64,000 bases of DNA from Limimaricola cinnabarinus. Its GTDB lineage: Bacteria > Pseudomonadota > Alphaproteobacteria > Rhodobacterales > Rhodobacteraceae. The DNA is taken from contig NZ_KZ304953.1 in assembly GCF_002723615.1 (NCBI RefSeq), positions 187,362 through 251,361 of the forward strand, read 5' to 3'. Numbering within the stretch: the stretch's first letter is position 1; every line of letters begins with the position of its first letter. A program made the translations under genes and the position numbers. The notes beneath the pieces were generated by a model. That model searched no databases and had not been told where the DNA came from. It worked only from the letters and a program-made list of their open reading frames with translations. Shown here in pieces: positions 49,918 to 60,500 of the stretch.

Positions 49918-50184
49918 ATGAGAAGAAGCCGGTTCAGCGAGGAGCAGATCATCCGCATCCTGAAGGAGCATCAAGCCGGGCTCGGGGTGAAGGAGCTGTG
50001 CCGACAGCACGGGATCAGTGATGCGACCTTCTACAAGTGGCGCTCGAAGTATGGCGGCATGGAGGTGCCTGACGCCAAGCGGCTGAAGGCGCTGGAGGCC
50101 GAGAATGCGAAGCTGAAGAAGATGTTGGCGGAGCAGATGCTGGACATGGCCACGCTCAAGGAAATGCTCGCAAAAAACTTCTGA
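49918..50184 (+). CDS. IS3-family transposase OrfA, 88 aa
   Basis: Contains the helix-turn-helix ([38 protein letters not shown]) and a leucine zipper ([14 protein letters not shown]). Near its end GCA-AAA-AAC gives the slippery heptamer A-AAA-AAC at 50,172-50,178, where a -1 shift would join it to OrfB. OrfA alone normally acts as a regulator. Confidence 0.9.
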   Translation: MRRSRFSEEQIIRILKEHQAGLGVKELCRQHGISDATFYKWRSKYGGMEVPDAKRLKALEAENAKLKKMLAEQMLDMATLKEMLAKNF

Positions 50185-50207
50185 GGCCTGGTTCGAGGAG
50201 ACGTGCC

Positions 50208-51029
50208 GTGGACTGGGCCATGACAGAGAAGAGCTATTCGCAGCGGCGCGCCTGCGCCTTGGTGGGGATCGATCCGCGCGTGTATCGGCGGCGGCCCACC
50301 AGACCTTCCGACGAGGAACTGCGCCGGCGGCTGCGAGCACTTGCCGGCGAGCGACGACGCTTCGGCTATCGCCGCCTGCACCTCCTGCTGGAACGGGAGG
50401 GTTGGGTGCTGAACTGGAAGAAGCTGTATCGGCTCTACCGCGAGGAAGGGCTGACCGTGCGCAAGCGCGGGGGCCGCAAACGCGCCATCGGGACAAGGGC
50501 GCCCATGGCGATCCCGCAAGGGCCGAACCAGCGGTGGAGCCTGGACTTCGTGTCCGACAGCTTCGCCGATGGCCGGCGGTTCCGGGTGTTCTGCGTGATC
50601 GACGACTTCACCCGGGAGTGTCTGGCGACCGTCGTCGATACCTCGCTATCTGGGCAACGGGTTGCGCGTGAGCTCGACCGGATCGCCGAACTGCGAGGCT
50701 ACCCCTGCATGGTGGTCAGCGATAACGGCACGGAGCTGACCAGCAACGCGATCCTGAAATGGCAGGAGGACCGCAAGGTGGAATGGCACTACATCGCGCC
50801 GGGAAAGCCAATGCAGAACGGCTTCGTCGAGAGCTTCAATGGGCGACTGCGCGATGAGTGCCTGAACGAGCACCTGTTCTCGAACCTGCGCCATGCCCGC
50901 CAGCTGATCGAGGCCTGGCGGGACGACTACAACCACCACCGCCCTCATACGAGCCTCGACGGGCTAACGCCCCGCGAGTATCACCACCAGACTGAAAACG
51001 ACCAAACCCTGAACGGAGCTAACCTATAA
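50208..51029 (+). CDS. IS3-family transposase OrfB (DDE catalytic part), 273 aa
   Basis: Has the N-terminal HTH_21 region ([19 protein letters not shown]) and the rve core with [24 protein letters not shown] and [19 protein letters not shown]-type E region. The GTG start is formal. The active enzyme is expected as the OrfAB fusion through the -1 frameshift at 50,172-50,178, which brings ribosomes into exactly this frame. Confidence 0.9.
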   Translation: MDWAMTEKSYSQRRACALVGIDPRVYRRRPTRPSDEELRRRLRALAGERRRFGYRRLHLLLEREGWVLNWKKLYRLYREEGLTVRKRGGRKRAIGTRAPMAIPQGPNQRWSLDFVSDSFADGRRFRVFCVIDDFTRECLATVVDTSLSGQRVARELDRIAELRGYPCMVVSDNGTELTSNAILKWQEDRKVEWHYIAPGKPMQNGFVESFNGRLRDECLNEHLFSNLRHARQLIEAWRDDYNHHRPHTSLDGLTPREYHHQTENDQTLNGANL

Positions 51030-51250
51030 ACGAGGACTCTCAGGGGAGCAGGTCAGGCCCAGCGTCCGGGTGAGCCTAGCCACCCTATCCCCTGTGTTTT
51101 TTTTGTTACTCGATCTAAGAATTTTGTTTACCGTAAACTTTTAGCTTCTTAGCAGTGGCTCCTTGTCGACCTCCCTCTTGCATGTCTAGGTTGTTCCAAG
51201 GGGGCGGCTTGCGCCCTTAGTGGGGCGGGGCCAAGAAGGAGCGGGTAGCA

Positions 51251-51289
51251 ATGTTACACGGTGCCATTTCAATCTGTGCTGTGCCGTAA
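51251..51289 (+). CDS. Leader mini-ORF overlapping the druH start
   Basis: AAGGAG at about 51,236 precedes ATG at 51,251, which opens MLHGAISICAVP and stops at TAA 51,287-51,289. The stop shares its last A with an ATG (TAATG) that begins the DruH frame. The DruH ATG has no ribosome site of its own, so translation is probably coupled to this 12-codon leader. Confidence 0.5.
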   Translation: MLHGAISICAVP

Positions 51290-54200
51290 TGAGCCCTGAT
51301 GGTTCTAGGACGGCATCATTCGACCTGCCGCTTGTAGTAGCAAATCAGCCGCTTCATAAATATCGGTTATCGGCGGTGAGCTACGCTGCCATTGAAGTCC
51401 TTCTATCGCAGGCGTTTCAGCGCGGGCCTCGTTTGTCTCTCGCTCCGTATTTCGTTCTCTGGGCAGCAGAGCGTTATCGGCTTTATTATGATGGAGGTGT
51501 GGCGAGTTGGGAGTTTCTAACTGCACCTCTTAAGGTCTCTCTTGATCAAGCTGACCTCCGTGCAATGACCCGGGCAGGACTGTCTCATTTCGGGCGAACT
51601 AATCTTCTGAGGTCTGAGAACGGAACCCAGTATCTCCGCACCCTCGCTGCCGAAGGAGGAATCCCCCTAGCATTGCTCTCGTCTGACGGAGTATGGCAGC
51701 AAGCAATCTCGGGATTAATCTCTGATATAGAGCCCTTCGGTTTAGGCTGCTCTGATGAGCTAGCCCTTGGCTTCGCCAACGCTCGAACCGCTTCTTTGTC
51801 AATGGGCTACCGAACCGAAGAGTTTCGGCGTCTATTTGCTGAATTTGCACGTGAAGTTGTGGGTCTTCGCGCAGAATTGGGGGATGGACTTTTAGCGCAT
51901 GACGTTTGCCCTCGACTTGACGAGCTGCGTGCAAACTGGCGCGAAGAAATGGTCTTACGCCTCGATGAGCGAGGTGCAGAACGACTTCTCTCCCAGATAG
52001 TTTCGGCACCACGTAGTCAAGTCGAAGGCAGCCCTCTTCGCCGCGTGCTTTATCGAGAAGGTTCCGATTGGCATCCTCGGATCGAAATCGCGGAACGGGG
52101 CGGCATCGAGGCTCGTCTGTTAGATGATGTGGCGGCAGGGCATAGTCGGTTGCGCCTTGGGCCGTCCGGCATGCTCGCTTCTGCCTCCCCGCACTTGTTG
52201 CTGATGGTCGAACGTGACGCTTCAAAGCCTGGACGCGTTCCTGATTTCACAGCCCGTCGGATTAGCGGCCGACGCGGTGCGCAGGTCCCATATCCGCTCG
52301 AACGACAGGCAGACTTTGTCGCCATTGCCGACGGTAAAGTGCTGGGGAGTGTCGCGCTTCCCGCTGGCGGTCCACTTGCTGAGGATGAACTCACTATCTG
52401 GGCAGCGCTTGGTACGGATGAAGAAGGAGAAATTAATCGACTTGTTCTGGTAGGGACGGGCGGTATGAGAACTCGTGCGCCAAGTGTCTGGGTTCGGGTA
52501 CCAGGAATGGAACCTCCTATCGGGACAGATGGACTAGGTGTAAGTCCGGCCGGAAACTCGTTTGATGCCCAGCTGTGGCGCGTTGAGGGGAAGGGGCGCC
52601 TTGCTTTCGCCGGTTGGTCGGTTGCTATCGAGACTGGGTCGGACAAGGAAGCTCGAGACGAAGCTTTCGCTGTAGGCTCGATCGTAACAGGTCTGCATGA
52701 CGCTGCGGGGGCGGCGGTATATCGTGGGGTGCCCGACCTATGGCTTCGCCCGCAGGGCGAAATGGCGCAACAGGTAGAGCGTAATAAGCTAAAGTATAAG
52801 AAACCGCGTCAGCAGCGATGGCAGTCAGGAGCGCCGCTGGCCAATGAGGCCGGGACATTCTATCTAGCGCAGTTTTCAGATGCTAAATTCGGCTGTCGGG
52901 TTCGCGTGCGAGTGGTGCCTCCAAACATGCATCTGTCGCTCGTAGAAGAGTGGCCTGAACGCTTGTGTATAGCAGGTGGACCTCCGGGATGGCATCTGAC
53001 TGTAGCAGGGGCTGCCCCAGTAGTGCTGGGGGCTTTGGGTGATGCTGAAATAGAGCTTGCCAGTGATAGCGCTGAACTATCGGAGCTTCCGCTACATTTG
53101 GCTGACCCGGTTTCAGGCGAGACGCTAGCGCTTCGGTTCAGTTTGCGGCGGCGCATGCCGCGCATTGTCGATTCATTCGGCCGAGCGGCACCCGCAGAAA
53201 TTGAGGTTTCTCCGGCGGGATTGAGCGCTTGGCAGCTTATTCCGGCGCAAGCTGAGCGAACAGATTTAATTCTGCGGGTCATGGGGCCGAACTTATCTGA
53301 CGGCGGGGTCCGTCTAACGTTACCCATGCCAGATGCTCGTCCTCTTTCAAGTTTCGAAAACGTTATTCGACGCCTTCTCGTCTTAGGTGGGCCCGACAGT
53401 GAGCTGCGCGTGCGGCTCGCGGCAGGTCTTGATGAGACTGCTCGTCTCTATGTGCGTGATTTTTCGAGTGCGGCTGTTTGGAACGGGGACCGTCTGATGC
53501 TCTCGGGGGAGCTAGCAACTCCGATCAAGCTCGAAGTGGACGCAATCAACCTTCACAACCCGTCTCAGAGCGTCAGTCTGCACGTCGCCTCTGGTGCGAG
53601 GCTTACAGAGCTGCTTGACGCGGGGTGTTGGTTCATAGCTCCCAGTTGCAATGGTGAGCTGCTACGCCCCCCGCGACCCTTCGTGCGGCCTGAAGAGCGA
53701 GAAAGCTCTCCCTTATCAATGGATCGAGGTATTAGTGAAGCGATGCGCGTTGCGGGCGAGCATGGTAGGCGCAAAGAACGTATCTCCGCCTATGCGACTT
53801 GTTTGCGTGATGGCCTGTCAGATGCAGATATAGAAGCCATCGGTCGGGTTGTTGATTTCGCTACCGAGCGGCACATTGGCGCAAGCTTTGACCAGTGCAT
53901 AGCACTTGCCCAAGCACCTGTCGCGGCGGTACGCGTGCTCTTGGCTGGTAGCTCGCAGGCATTGGCAGATCGGCTTTCACTTGAAATGCAAGGGGGGCCT
54001 GTCTGGACTCGGATCGCACCGGAGTACTGGGCAAAAGGGATCGCCGAAGAAGTCAATCGATTGAAGAGTGCTATCGCACGAGTGCCAGGTCTCGGTGAGC
54101 ATGCCGAAGGGTTGGCTATGGAGAACCTCCAACTGGTTGTGCGAGATCTACTGCGGCTTCGGCCGGAGTTGATGGGGCATGTCCTTCCGGCGTTGATCCA

Positions 54201-54570
54201 AGTGCCGGTGTGCCCGAAGGACTTGCCCGCTTGGGTCGGCCGGCTCGACATGAATCATGTTAACGCGGTGAAAGCAGGGGCCGCGCTTGAGGCTCGAGCC
54301 GACGAAATCGTTCGATTGCAATCGGGCGATCCTCGGTCGTTTTCTAACCTGGTCCCGAGAAACGTACCTGACCGCTTTCGGCGGTTTTCGGAGGATTTTC
54401 ATGGGTATCTCGGAGCGCCCCTATTGTTGGCGGAGATCGCATATGGACGCCGCCCAGCACGCTTAAATGACAGGCAAGAAATCGCGCTTTTACACCTAGC
54501 TGAACGAGATCCGGACTGGATCGCAAGTGCATTGCCGCTAGCAATGACTTGGTGCGCTGCGCAGACATGA
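51289..54570 (+). CDS. druH: Druantia type III-like DruH, about 1093 aa
   Basis: I see no catalytic motif. The identification rests on context and size: a protein of about 1,100 residues directly upstream of a 2,000-residue DruE-like helicase with DUF1998, which is the druH-druE pair that defines Druantia type III. A GTG at 51,220 would extend it by 23 residues; I prefer ATG 51,289, coupled to the leader ORF. The text includes a beta-rich middle region (many short strands, around residues 330-750) and a helical C terminus. Codon use is more AT-rich than the host genes. Role: accessory subunit of phage defence, mechanism unknown to me. Confidence 0.65.
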   Translation: MSPDGSRTASFDLPLVVANQPLHKYRLSAVSYAAIEVLLSQAFQRGPRLSLAPYFVLWAAERYRLYYDGGVASWEFLTAPLKVSLDQADLRAMTRAGLSHFGRTNLLRSENGTQYLRTLAAEGGIPLALLSSDGVWQQAISGLISDIEPFGLGCSDELALGFANARTASLSMGYRTEEFRRLFAEFAREVVGLRAELGDGLLAHDVCPRLDELRANWREEMVLRLDERGAERLLSQIVSAPRSQVEGSPLRRVLYREGSDWHPRIEIAERGGIEARLLDDVAAGHSRLRLGPSGMLASASPHLLLMVERDASKPGRVPDFTARRISGRRGAQVPYPLERQADFVAIADGKVLGSVALPAGGPLAEDELTIWAALGTDEEGEINRLVLVGTGGMRTRAPSVWVRVPGMEPPIGTDGLGVSPAGNSFDAQLWRVEGKGRLAFAGWSVAIETGSDKEARDEAFAVGSIVTGLHDAAGAAVYRGVPDLWLRPQGEMAQQVERNKLKYKKPRQQRWQSGAPLANEAGTFYLAQFSDAKFGCRVRVRVVPPNMHLSLVEEWPERLCIAGGPPGWHLTVAGAAPVVLGALGDAEIELASDSAELSELPLHLADPVSGETLALRFSLRRRMPRIVDSFGRAAPAEIEVSPAGLSAWQLIPAQAERTDLILRVMGPNLSDGGVRLTLPMPDARPLSSFENVIRRLLVLGGPDSELRVRLAAGLDETARLYVRDFSSAAVWNGDRLMLSGELATPIKLEVDAINLHNPSQSVSLHVASGARLTELLDAGCWFIAPSCNGELLRPPRPFVRPEERESSPLSMDRGISEAMRVAGEHGRRKERISAYATCLRDGLSDADIEAIGRVVDFATERHIGASFDQCIALAQAPVAAVRVLLAGSSQALADRLSLEMQGGPVWTRIAPEYWAKGIAEEVNRLKSAIARVPGLGEHAEGLAMENLQLVVRDLLRLRPELMGHVLPALIQVPVCPKDLPAWVGRLDMNHVNAVKAGAALEARADEIVRLQSGDPRSFSNLVPRNVPDRFRRFSEDFHGYLGAPLLLAEIAYGRRPARLNDRQEIALLHLAERDPDWIASALPLAMTWCAAQT

Positions 54571-54589
54571 CAGGAATGGGGAACCTCGG

Positions 54590-57500
54590 ATGAAAGATAC
54601 GACAGAGGGAGCTCGACTCCGCTCAGGTTTTGAGGAGACGCTTGACCGGGTAGCTGAACGTGCAGCGCGCGCACTTGTGGCGCAGGGACGCGTGCGTTCG
54701 GATGCTTTTCGTGCTGCTTTGTCGCGGCGACTAACGCGACCTGCGACTCCTCGAGAAGCACTGATCGGCGACCCTGTCTTCGAGGCCTCGCGTATCTGGA
54801 AAAATGCGGATCGGAGATTGGGTGAGCTGGCAGGGGAACTGCTCTTACCTGAGCTTGTCGGCGCACTCGACGCAGCCGGAGAAAAGCGCTTCGCGCGCGA
54901 TTGGTTTCCTTATCTGCATCAATTGCAAGCTTGGGAGGTAGCAAGAGCGGGGCGTAGCTACATGGTCACCTCAGGCACTGGTTCAGGCAAGACCGAGTGC
55001 TTCATGGTGCCAATGATCGACGACTTGCTGCGTCAAGCCGGCGGGCGACGGTTACAAGGAACCGGAGCACTCGTCATCTATCCCCTCAACGCGCTAATCG
55101 ATAGTCAGCGAGAGCGCCTTTCGGCCTGGATTGCGCCTTTTGATGACCGTCTAAGCTTTGCCACTTACAATGGTGATACTCCGGACCAGCTGCGCAAGGC
55201 AGAAGCGCGGTTGGGAGCTGAAATTCGTGACCGCGCTACCCTGCGAACCGATCCGGCCTCAGTGCTGGTGACCAATGTCACGATGCTCGAGTACTTGCTT
55301 CTCCGGGCACAAGACCGGGCGATTTTGGATCAGTCTAAAGGCAAGCTGCGATGGATCGTTCTTGACGAAGCGCACAGCTACGTAGGGGCTCAGGCTGCGG
55401 AGATGGCGCTATTGCTACGCCGGGTGCGACAAGCGTTTGAGGTCGCGCCTGAAGATGTGCGCCTCGTCGCAACCTCTGCCACCATTGGAGAAGGGAACGA
55501 GACACGTGAGGCGTTGCGAAGCTTCGTGGCAGACCTGGCCGGTATCTCAACCGACCGCGTGGATGTGATTGAAGGGTTAGAGGAGTTGACGCCGCTACCC
55601 GAGATCGGACCCGATTTTCCAGTTTCGCTTGATGAATTGCCAGTGGACGAGACGGGACTCTGGCACCGCATTGCTCCGCATCCAAAATTTCGCGCGGTAC
55701 GCCAGGCAATGCGAGATGGCGGCGTCTCCCTTGGCAGTGCTGCCACCATTTTGGGATCGCCGGGCGCGCCGCTATCGCGGGCTGCGGCGATGGAGGCCGT
55801 AGAGGCCGCGGCTCTTGCGCGGGACCCCCATAGTGGCCATAGATTTGCGCCTTGGCGAATGCATGCCTTTCATCGCGCGCAAGCGGGGCTCTGGGCCTGC
55901 GTCGACCCGGAATGTAAAAGCCGCGATGTTGAGTTCCGTGAGGACGGTACAGACTGGCCTTTCGGACGACTGCATCTAGAGCCGCGCGAACATTGCTCGT
56001 GCGGCGCGCCGATCTTTGAGGTCGTAGCCTGCGATGAATGTGCGACGCCTTGGCTGCGTGCGACGCGTAGTTTTTCAGGCGCGAACGAACGTCTAAGTTT
56101 GGAGCTGGATGGTGATGACGAGGATGACTACGCCTTCGAGCATGAGCCTGACTCCGACGCGGAGATCGTTCACTCCGACGGTATCGTCTACGTGGGGCCT
56201 ACCGGTGCGCGTTCGGTGCCTGATCTCTGGCTGCGCCTGAAGGACAGACAAGTCTTTACTACTAAGCCCGAGGGACACTCTGCTGCAGTTCAGGTCGTCG
56301 AGGACGCTACTGATCGTGGTTGCTGTGCTCGAGCACAAGAAAAGTCAGTCAGCTTGAAACCCCGTCGGTTTGGCGCACCATTTTTAATGGGCAATGCTAT
56401 GCCACTGCTGCTTGAGGCTGTGCCGTCGCATGATCGTAGCGGGGCCGAACCCTCAGATGGACGACGGCTTTTATCCTTTACTGATAGTCGGCAAGGCACA
56501 GCGCGCTTTTCAGCAAAGTTACAGCAGGATGCCGAACGAAACCTAACGCGCGCTGTGATATATCACGCCGTACAAGCTGCAGGGCAGAATGACCCAACGG
56601 AGGTGGCTGCGCTAAGATCGCAAATCGCTGGCCTCGAGAAGGCCGTGGAGACCGTTCCAAGCCTTTCAGCGTTACTTACCACGACGCGCGCAAAACTTGA
56701 GGCCGCATTGGGAAACAGCGCTGGTCGGGTTTCCTGGCGGGACATGATTTCGCGGCTTGCAGGGCATTCCGAACTCCGTGGGTTCGCGGGCGAGATCTGG
56801 AAGTCGCGCCCGAAGGGTGGCGACATACTCGGAGAGGAGCCTGGAGCGCTCGCAGAATTGATGCTGTTTCGTGAGTTGTTCAGGCGACCACGTATGCAGA
56901 ACAACGTCGAGACTATGGGCCTTGCCAGACTTGTCTTCCCCGAGTTGGAGGCACAGGCAAAGCTTCGAGTACCGTCCGAGCTAGCTGAGGCGGGGCATGG
57001 TGAACAAGCTTGGTGCGATCTGTTGCATGCGGCGGTTGATTTGGTGTTCCGGGCCAATCTCGCTGTGTCGCTTTCAGAAGCGCCGGTGGACATACGCCAC
57101 TGGATCAGCCCGCGCGGTCGAACAAAGAGCGTGCTACCACCAACAGTAGAATCCGAGCACTTCGACGCGAATCTTCATTCCCGGTTCCCCAGTGCCAAGG
57201 GAGAATCGTTGTTAACAGCACTATGCTTTATGCTTAGCGGCGGGAGTCCCAGTAGCGCGACCGACATCGATCGCGTGGGGCGTCTCCTTGCGGCGATTTG
57301 GACCACGTTTGAGTCGTCTGGCCTACTCGTACGTAGCAGTAGTTTGGGATACCGCCTTCGGTTGGAGCGGGCAGAAATCGCTGCACTCCGCGAGACGCCA
57401 TTGTGTCTTCGCACTGGAAAGATGTTACCTTACGCGCCGGCAGGTCTTTCGCTAAACGCAATCGACAGGCGGAATCCGGTTGCATCGAAAGCACTAACAC

Positions 57501-60500
57501 GGCTTGTAGCCTTGCCGATACCGCCGCTGGCTGAGCCGGCGGGTTTAAGCGAGGTCGAGCGCGCGAGACTACGCGACTGGCTCGCCATAGATCCGCAGGT
57601 CGCAAGACTTCGAAGCCAAGGTCTGTGGTCGAATCTCCATGATCGGATCGTTGAGTTTACGCCTTTTCTAAGGTCCGCAGAGCACTCCGCTCAAATCGAT
57701 CGCGGAAGCCTTCGTACATTCGAGGTCGACTTTAAAGCGCACAGGATAAATATCCTCAACTGTTCGACTACGATGGAAATGGGCGTCGATATCCCCGACG
57801 TCAGCGTAGTGGTCAACACCAATGTGCCCCCTGCGCCCTCGAACTATCGCCAACGCGTGGGGCGCGCAGGCCGGAGGGGGGAGCCATGGGCTCTGTCCTT
57901 TACCTTCTGTAAGGATCAGCCGCTTGACCGGCGCGTATTTTCTGACCCGCATACCTTGCTACAGGGTGAGGTGCGCGCGCCGTCTGTGCGCTTGGATAGT
58001 GCGATCGTGCTACAGCGACATGCGAACTCATTACTGTTGGCTATGCATCTGCGAGCGAGCTCAGGCGGCATCAAGGTTACCAAGAATATCGGCAGCTTTT
58101 TCGGTGCCACCGACCCCACGCTAGATAGCGCGTCCAAGCAACCCATTTTGCATGATAGCGCCGCCTCGGGATTCTTGGATGCCCTGAAGGGTGCTTGGGG
58201 TGCCGAAGGGAAAGTCCTTGATGCGCTGCGCCTGCTGGCCCGTGGGGCGCCCGTAGCTGATCCCGCTTTGCTCCGAGATCGCTGTATCCGCGATTTCTCT
58301 GCGCTGCAGCGTAAATGGGAGGAAGAGTATCGCGCACTACTAACCGCGCAGGAAGCGGCCGGCAGCGACTCTGTTGTTCGGGGCTTCTACGTTAATCGAG
58401 CCAATCGCATGCGTCGAGAGTTCCTACTCACGGAGCTTGCGCGGCGTAATTTTACTCCGGCCTACGGCTTTCCCGTCGATGTGGTCACGTTCGAACACTA
58501 CGATCGAAATAGTGGACCAAGCCGACCGCTTTCGACCGCAATTCGGGATTATGCGCCGGGCACTGAGGTAGTGATTGACGGTCTTGTTTATCGATCCGAG
58601 GGGATACTCCCCAGCTGGAGCAACCGCGAAAATCCTGACCGAATTGAAGATCTGAGAACCCATTGGACCTGCCGCGAGTGTCGCGCCTTCGGTATCGAGC
58701 GAAATCCGCCGGAAGCCTGTCCGCGTTGTGACGGCCGCGTAAACAGATTCGAGCTTCTGAAACCTTCGGGTTTTCTTGGAACTAAAACACCCCACGCCGC
58801 CTATGAGGCGCTAGATTTCGTGCCTCCGGAGCCACCACAGATCTCTGCCGACAGCGGCTTTTGGACTGCATTGCCCGATCCGGACGCGGGGCGTTTTCGA
58901 GCGACCCGGGCGGGACGAGTGGTCACGACATCGGCCGGAAAAGATGGCAGTGGCTACGCGATCTGCATCACTTGCGGGCGTGCTGAAGCTGAAACGCAAG
59001 GGACTGATGCGCTCTCGAAAGCCATGAAAGAGCACAGGCCACTCCAACGGCCAAAAGGTGAGGCTCGCCGCGATGGTCGCTGTCTTGGCACCGAAGCTGC
59101 AAGCCTGCGTATTCGCCGACATGTTCGTTTGGGGTCTGAGACCATAACCGACGTCTTCGAACTCCAGCTGGAAACGCTCTCATGGAATAAAGAGGGACGA
59201 CGTAAAGGACTCGCCATCGTGGCAGCGCTGCGCGAGGCGCTCTGCTCTCGACTTGGCATCGGGGCCGAAGAGGTCGGAGTGGGTGTTGCGCGAGGTCTCA
59301 GTTCCGGCGGGATCGAGCGGGTGAGCATGTTCCTTTACGATCTGGCAGCAGGAGGCGCAGGTTTCGCTGTCTCGGCTGAAGCGGAGATTTCTTCTCTTAT
59401 GGTAGATGCGGCCCGCCGGCTCGATTGTCCCAGTGCCTGTACGCATGGGTGTCCTGAATGCATCTTGCGGCGCGATTTGCAGTTCGACATGCGGGCCATC
59501 GATCGACCTGGCGGCTACGAGGCCATGATTAGGGATGTACTCCCGCACCTTGCCTTACCTGAAGACCTTCGCGTTTTCGGATCTGAAAGCACTGCAGTTA
59601 CGCGGTCGCTCGAAGCCGAAATTCTGTCTTGCCTTGGCGGCGGTGGAGTCGAAGAGGTAATTCTTACCCTTCCCGGTGACGACCGGGACTGGGATCTCCC
59701 GCGCTGGCCCGGTGGGAGGGTCATTCGTCGAGCCTCCGAGGCAGGTGCTGCGACCCGAGTAATGAGTGCGGTTCGGAGCATTACCTATTTTGATTATCCC
59801 GAGCGCATGGATCTACTGCGTTTGACTGCCCGGGGTGATGCGGGGCTGTCTCTGACGCAGAACCTGCCAGAGGCTGGGGGGTACCCAATTCTCGCGCTTC
59901 TTCGAAAAGGTGCAAGTTGGCGAGCTATTCTTTCGCCGGACGAGACAGTGGTGTTACCTGACGGAGAGTGGGGGCAGGCTGATCGAATGCCTCTTATCGC
60001 CGGTCCCGCACCTGAGTTTAATCCAGGGCATCTTGTTGAAGCGGTCGATCTAGCTAAGCATGGTCTACCGAACTCTACCGAGGCGCTAGTCCTTAAGGAA
60101 TTCGATGGGCCGCTTTCGGAATTCGGGCGAAAGTTCTGGGATAAAGTGCGGGAAGTTCGGCCCCAAGCGTTCCGTCCAGGGCTGCGCTTGGCGCGCCTGT
60201 GTTACTCTGATCGCTACCTACACGCACCTGCGCCTGTGGCGCTCCTGATGCAGGTGCTGGCGACAGCTCCAGGGCGCGACCCGGTGACTGAGGTCCGCGT
60301 CGAAAGTGAAGCGAAGCGGCCACCTCGGGGGGCGACTGGGCTTGCCAATACGCCATTGCCTGATCGTCTGCATCACAATTGGGAAGACGACTCAATACGG
60401 AAACGGGTCCTGACGGGGGTGCTTGGTGCAAAGGTCGACCTTTTAGATAAACGCAGTGTCGATCACGCTCGTATTGTCAGGCTCCAGTTTGAAGACGGCT

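Larger units (their letters stand above)
49853..51055 (+). mobile_element. IS3-family (IS407-group-like) insertion sequence, 1,203 bp
   Basis: Perfect 16-bp terminal inverted repeats TGACCTGCTCCCCTGA (49,853-49,868) and TCAGGGGAGCAGGTCA (51,040-51,055) enclose orfA and orfB. GGCC occurs directly on both sides (49,849-49,852 and 51,056-51,059), a 4-bp target duplication as expected for the IS407 group. All parts look intact, so it may be active and recent. Confidence 0.92.
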
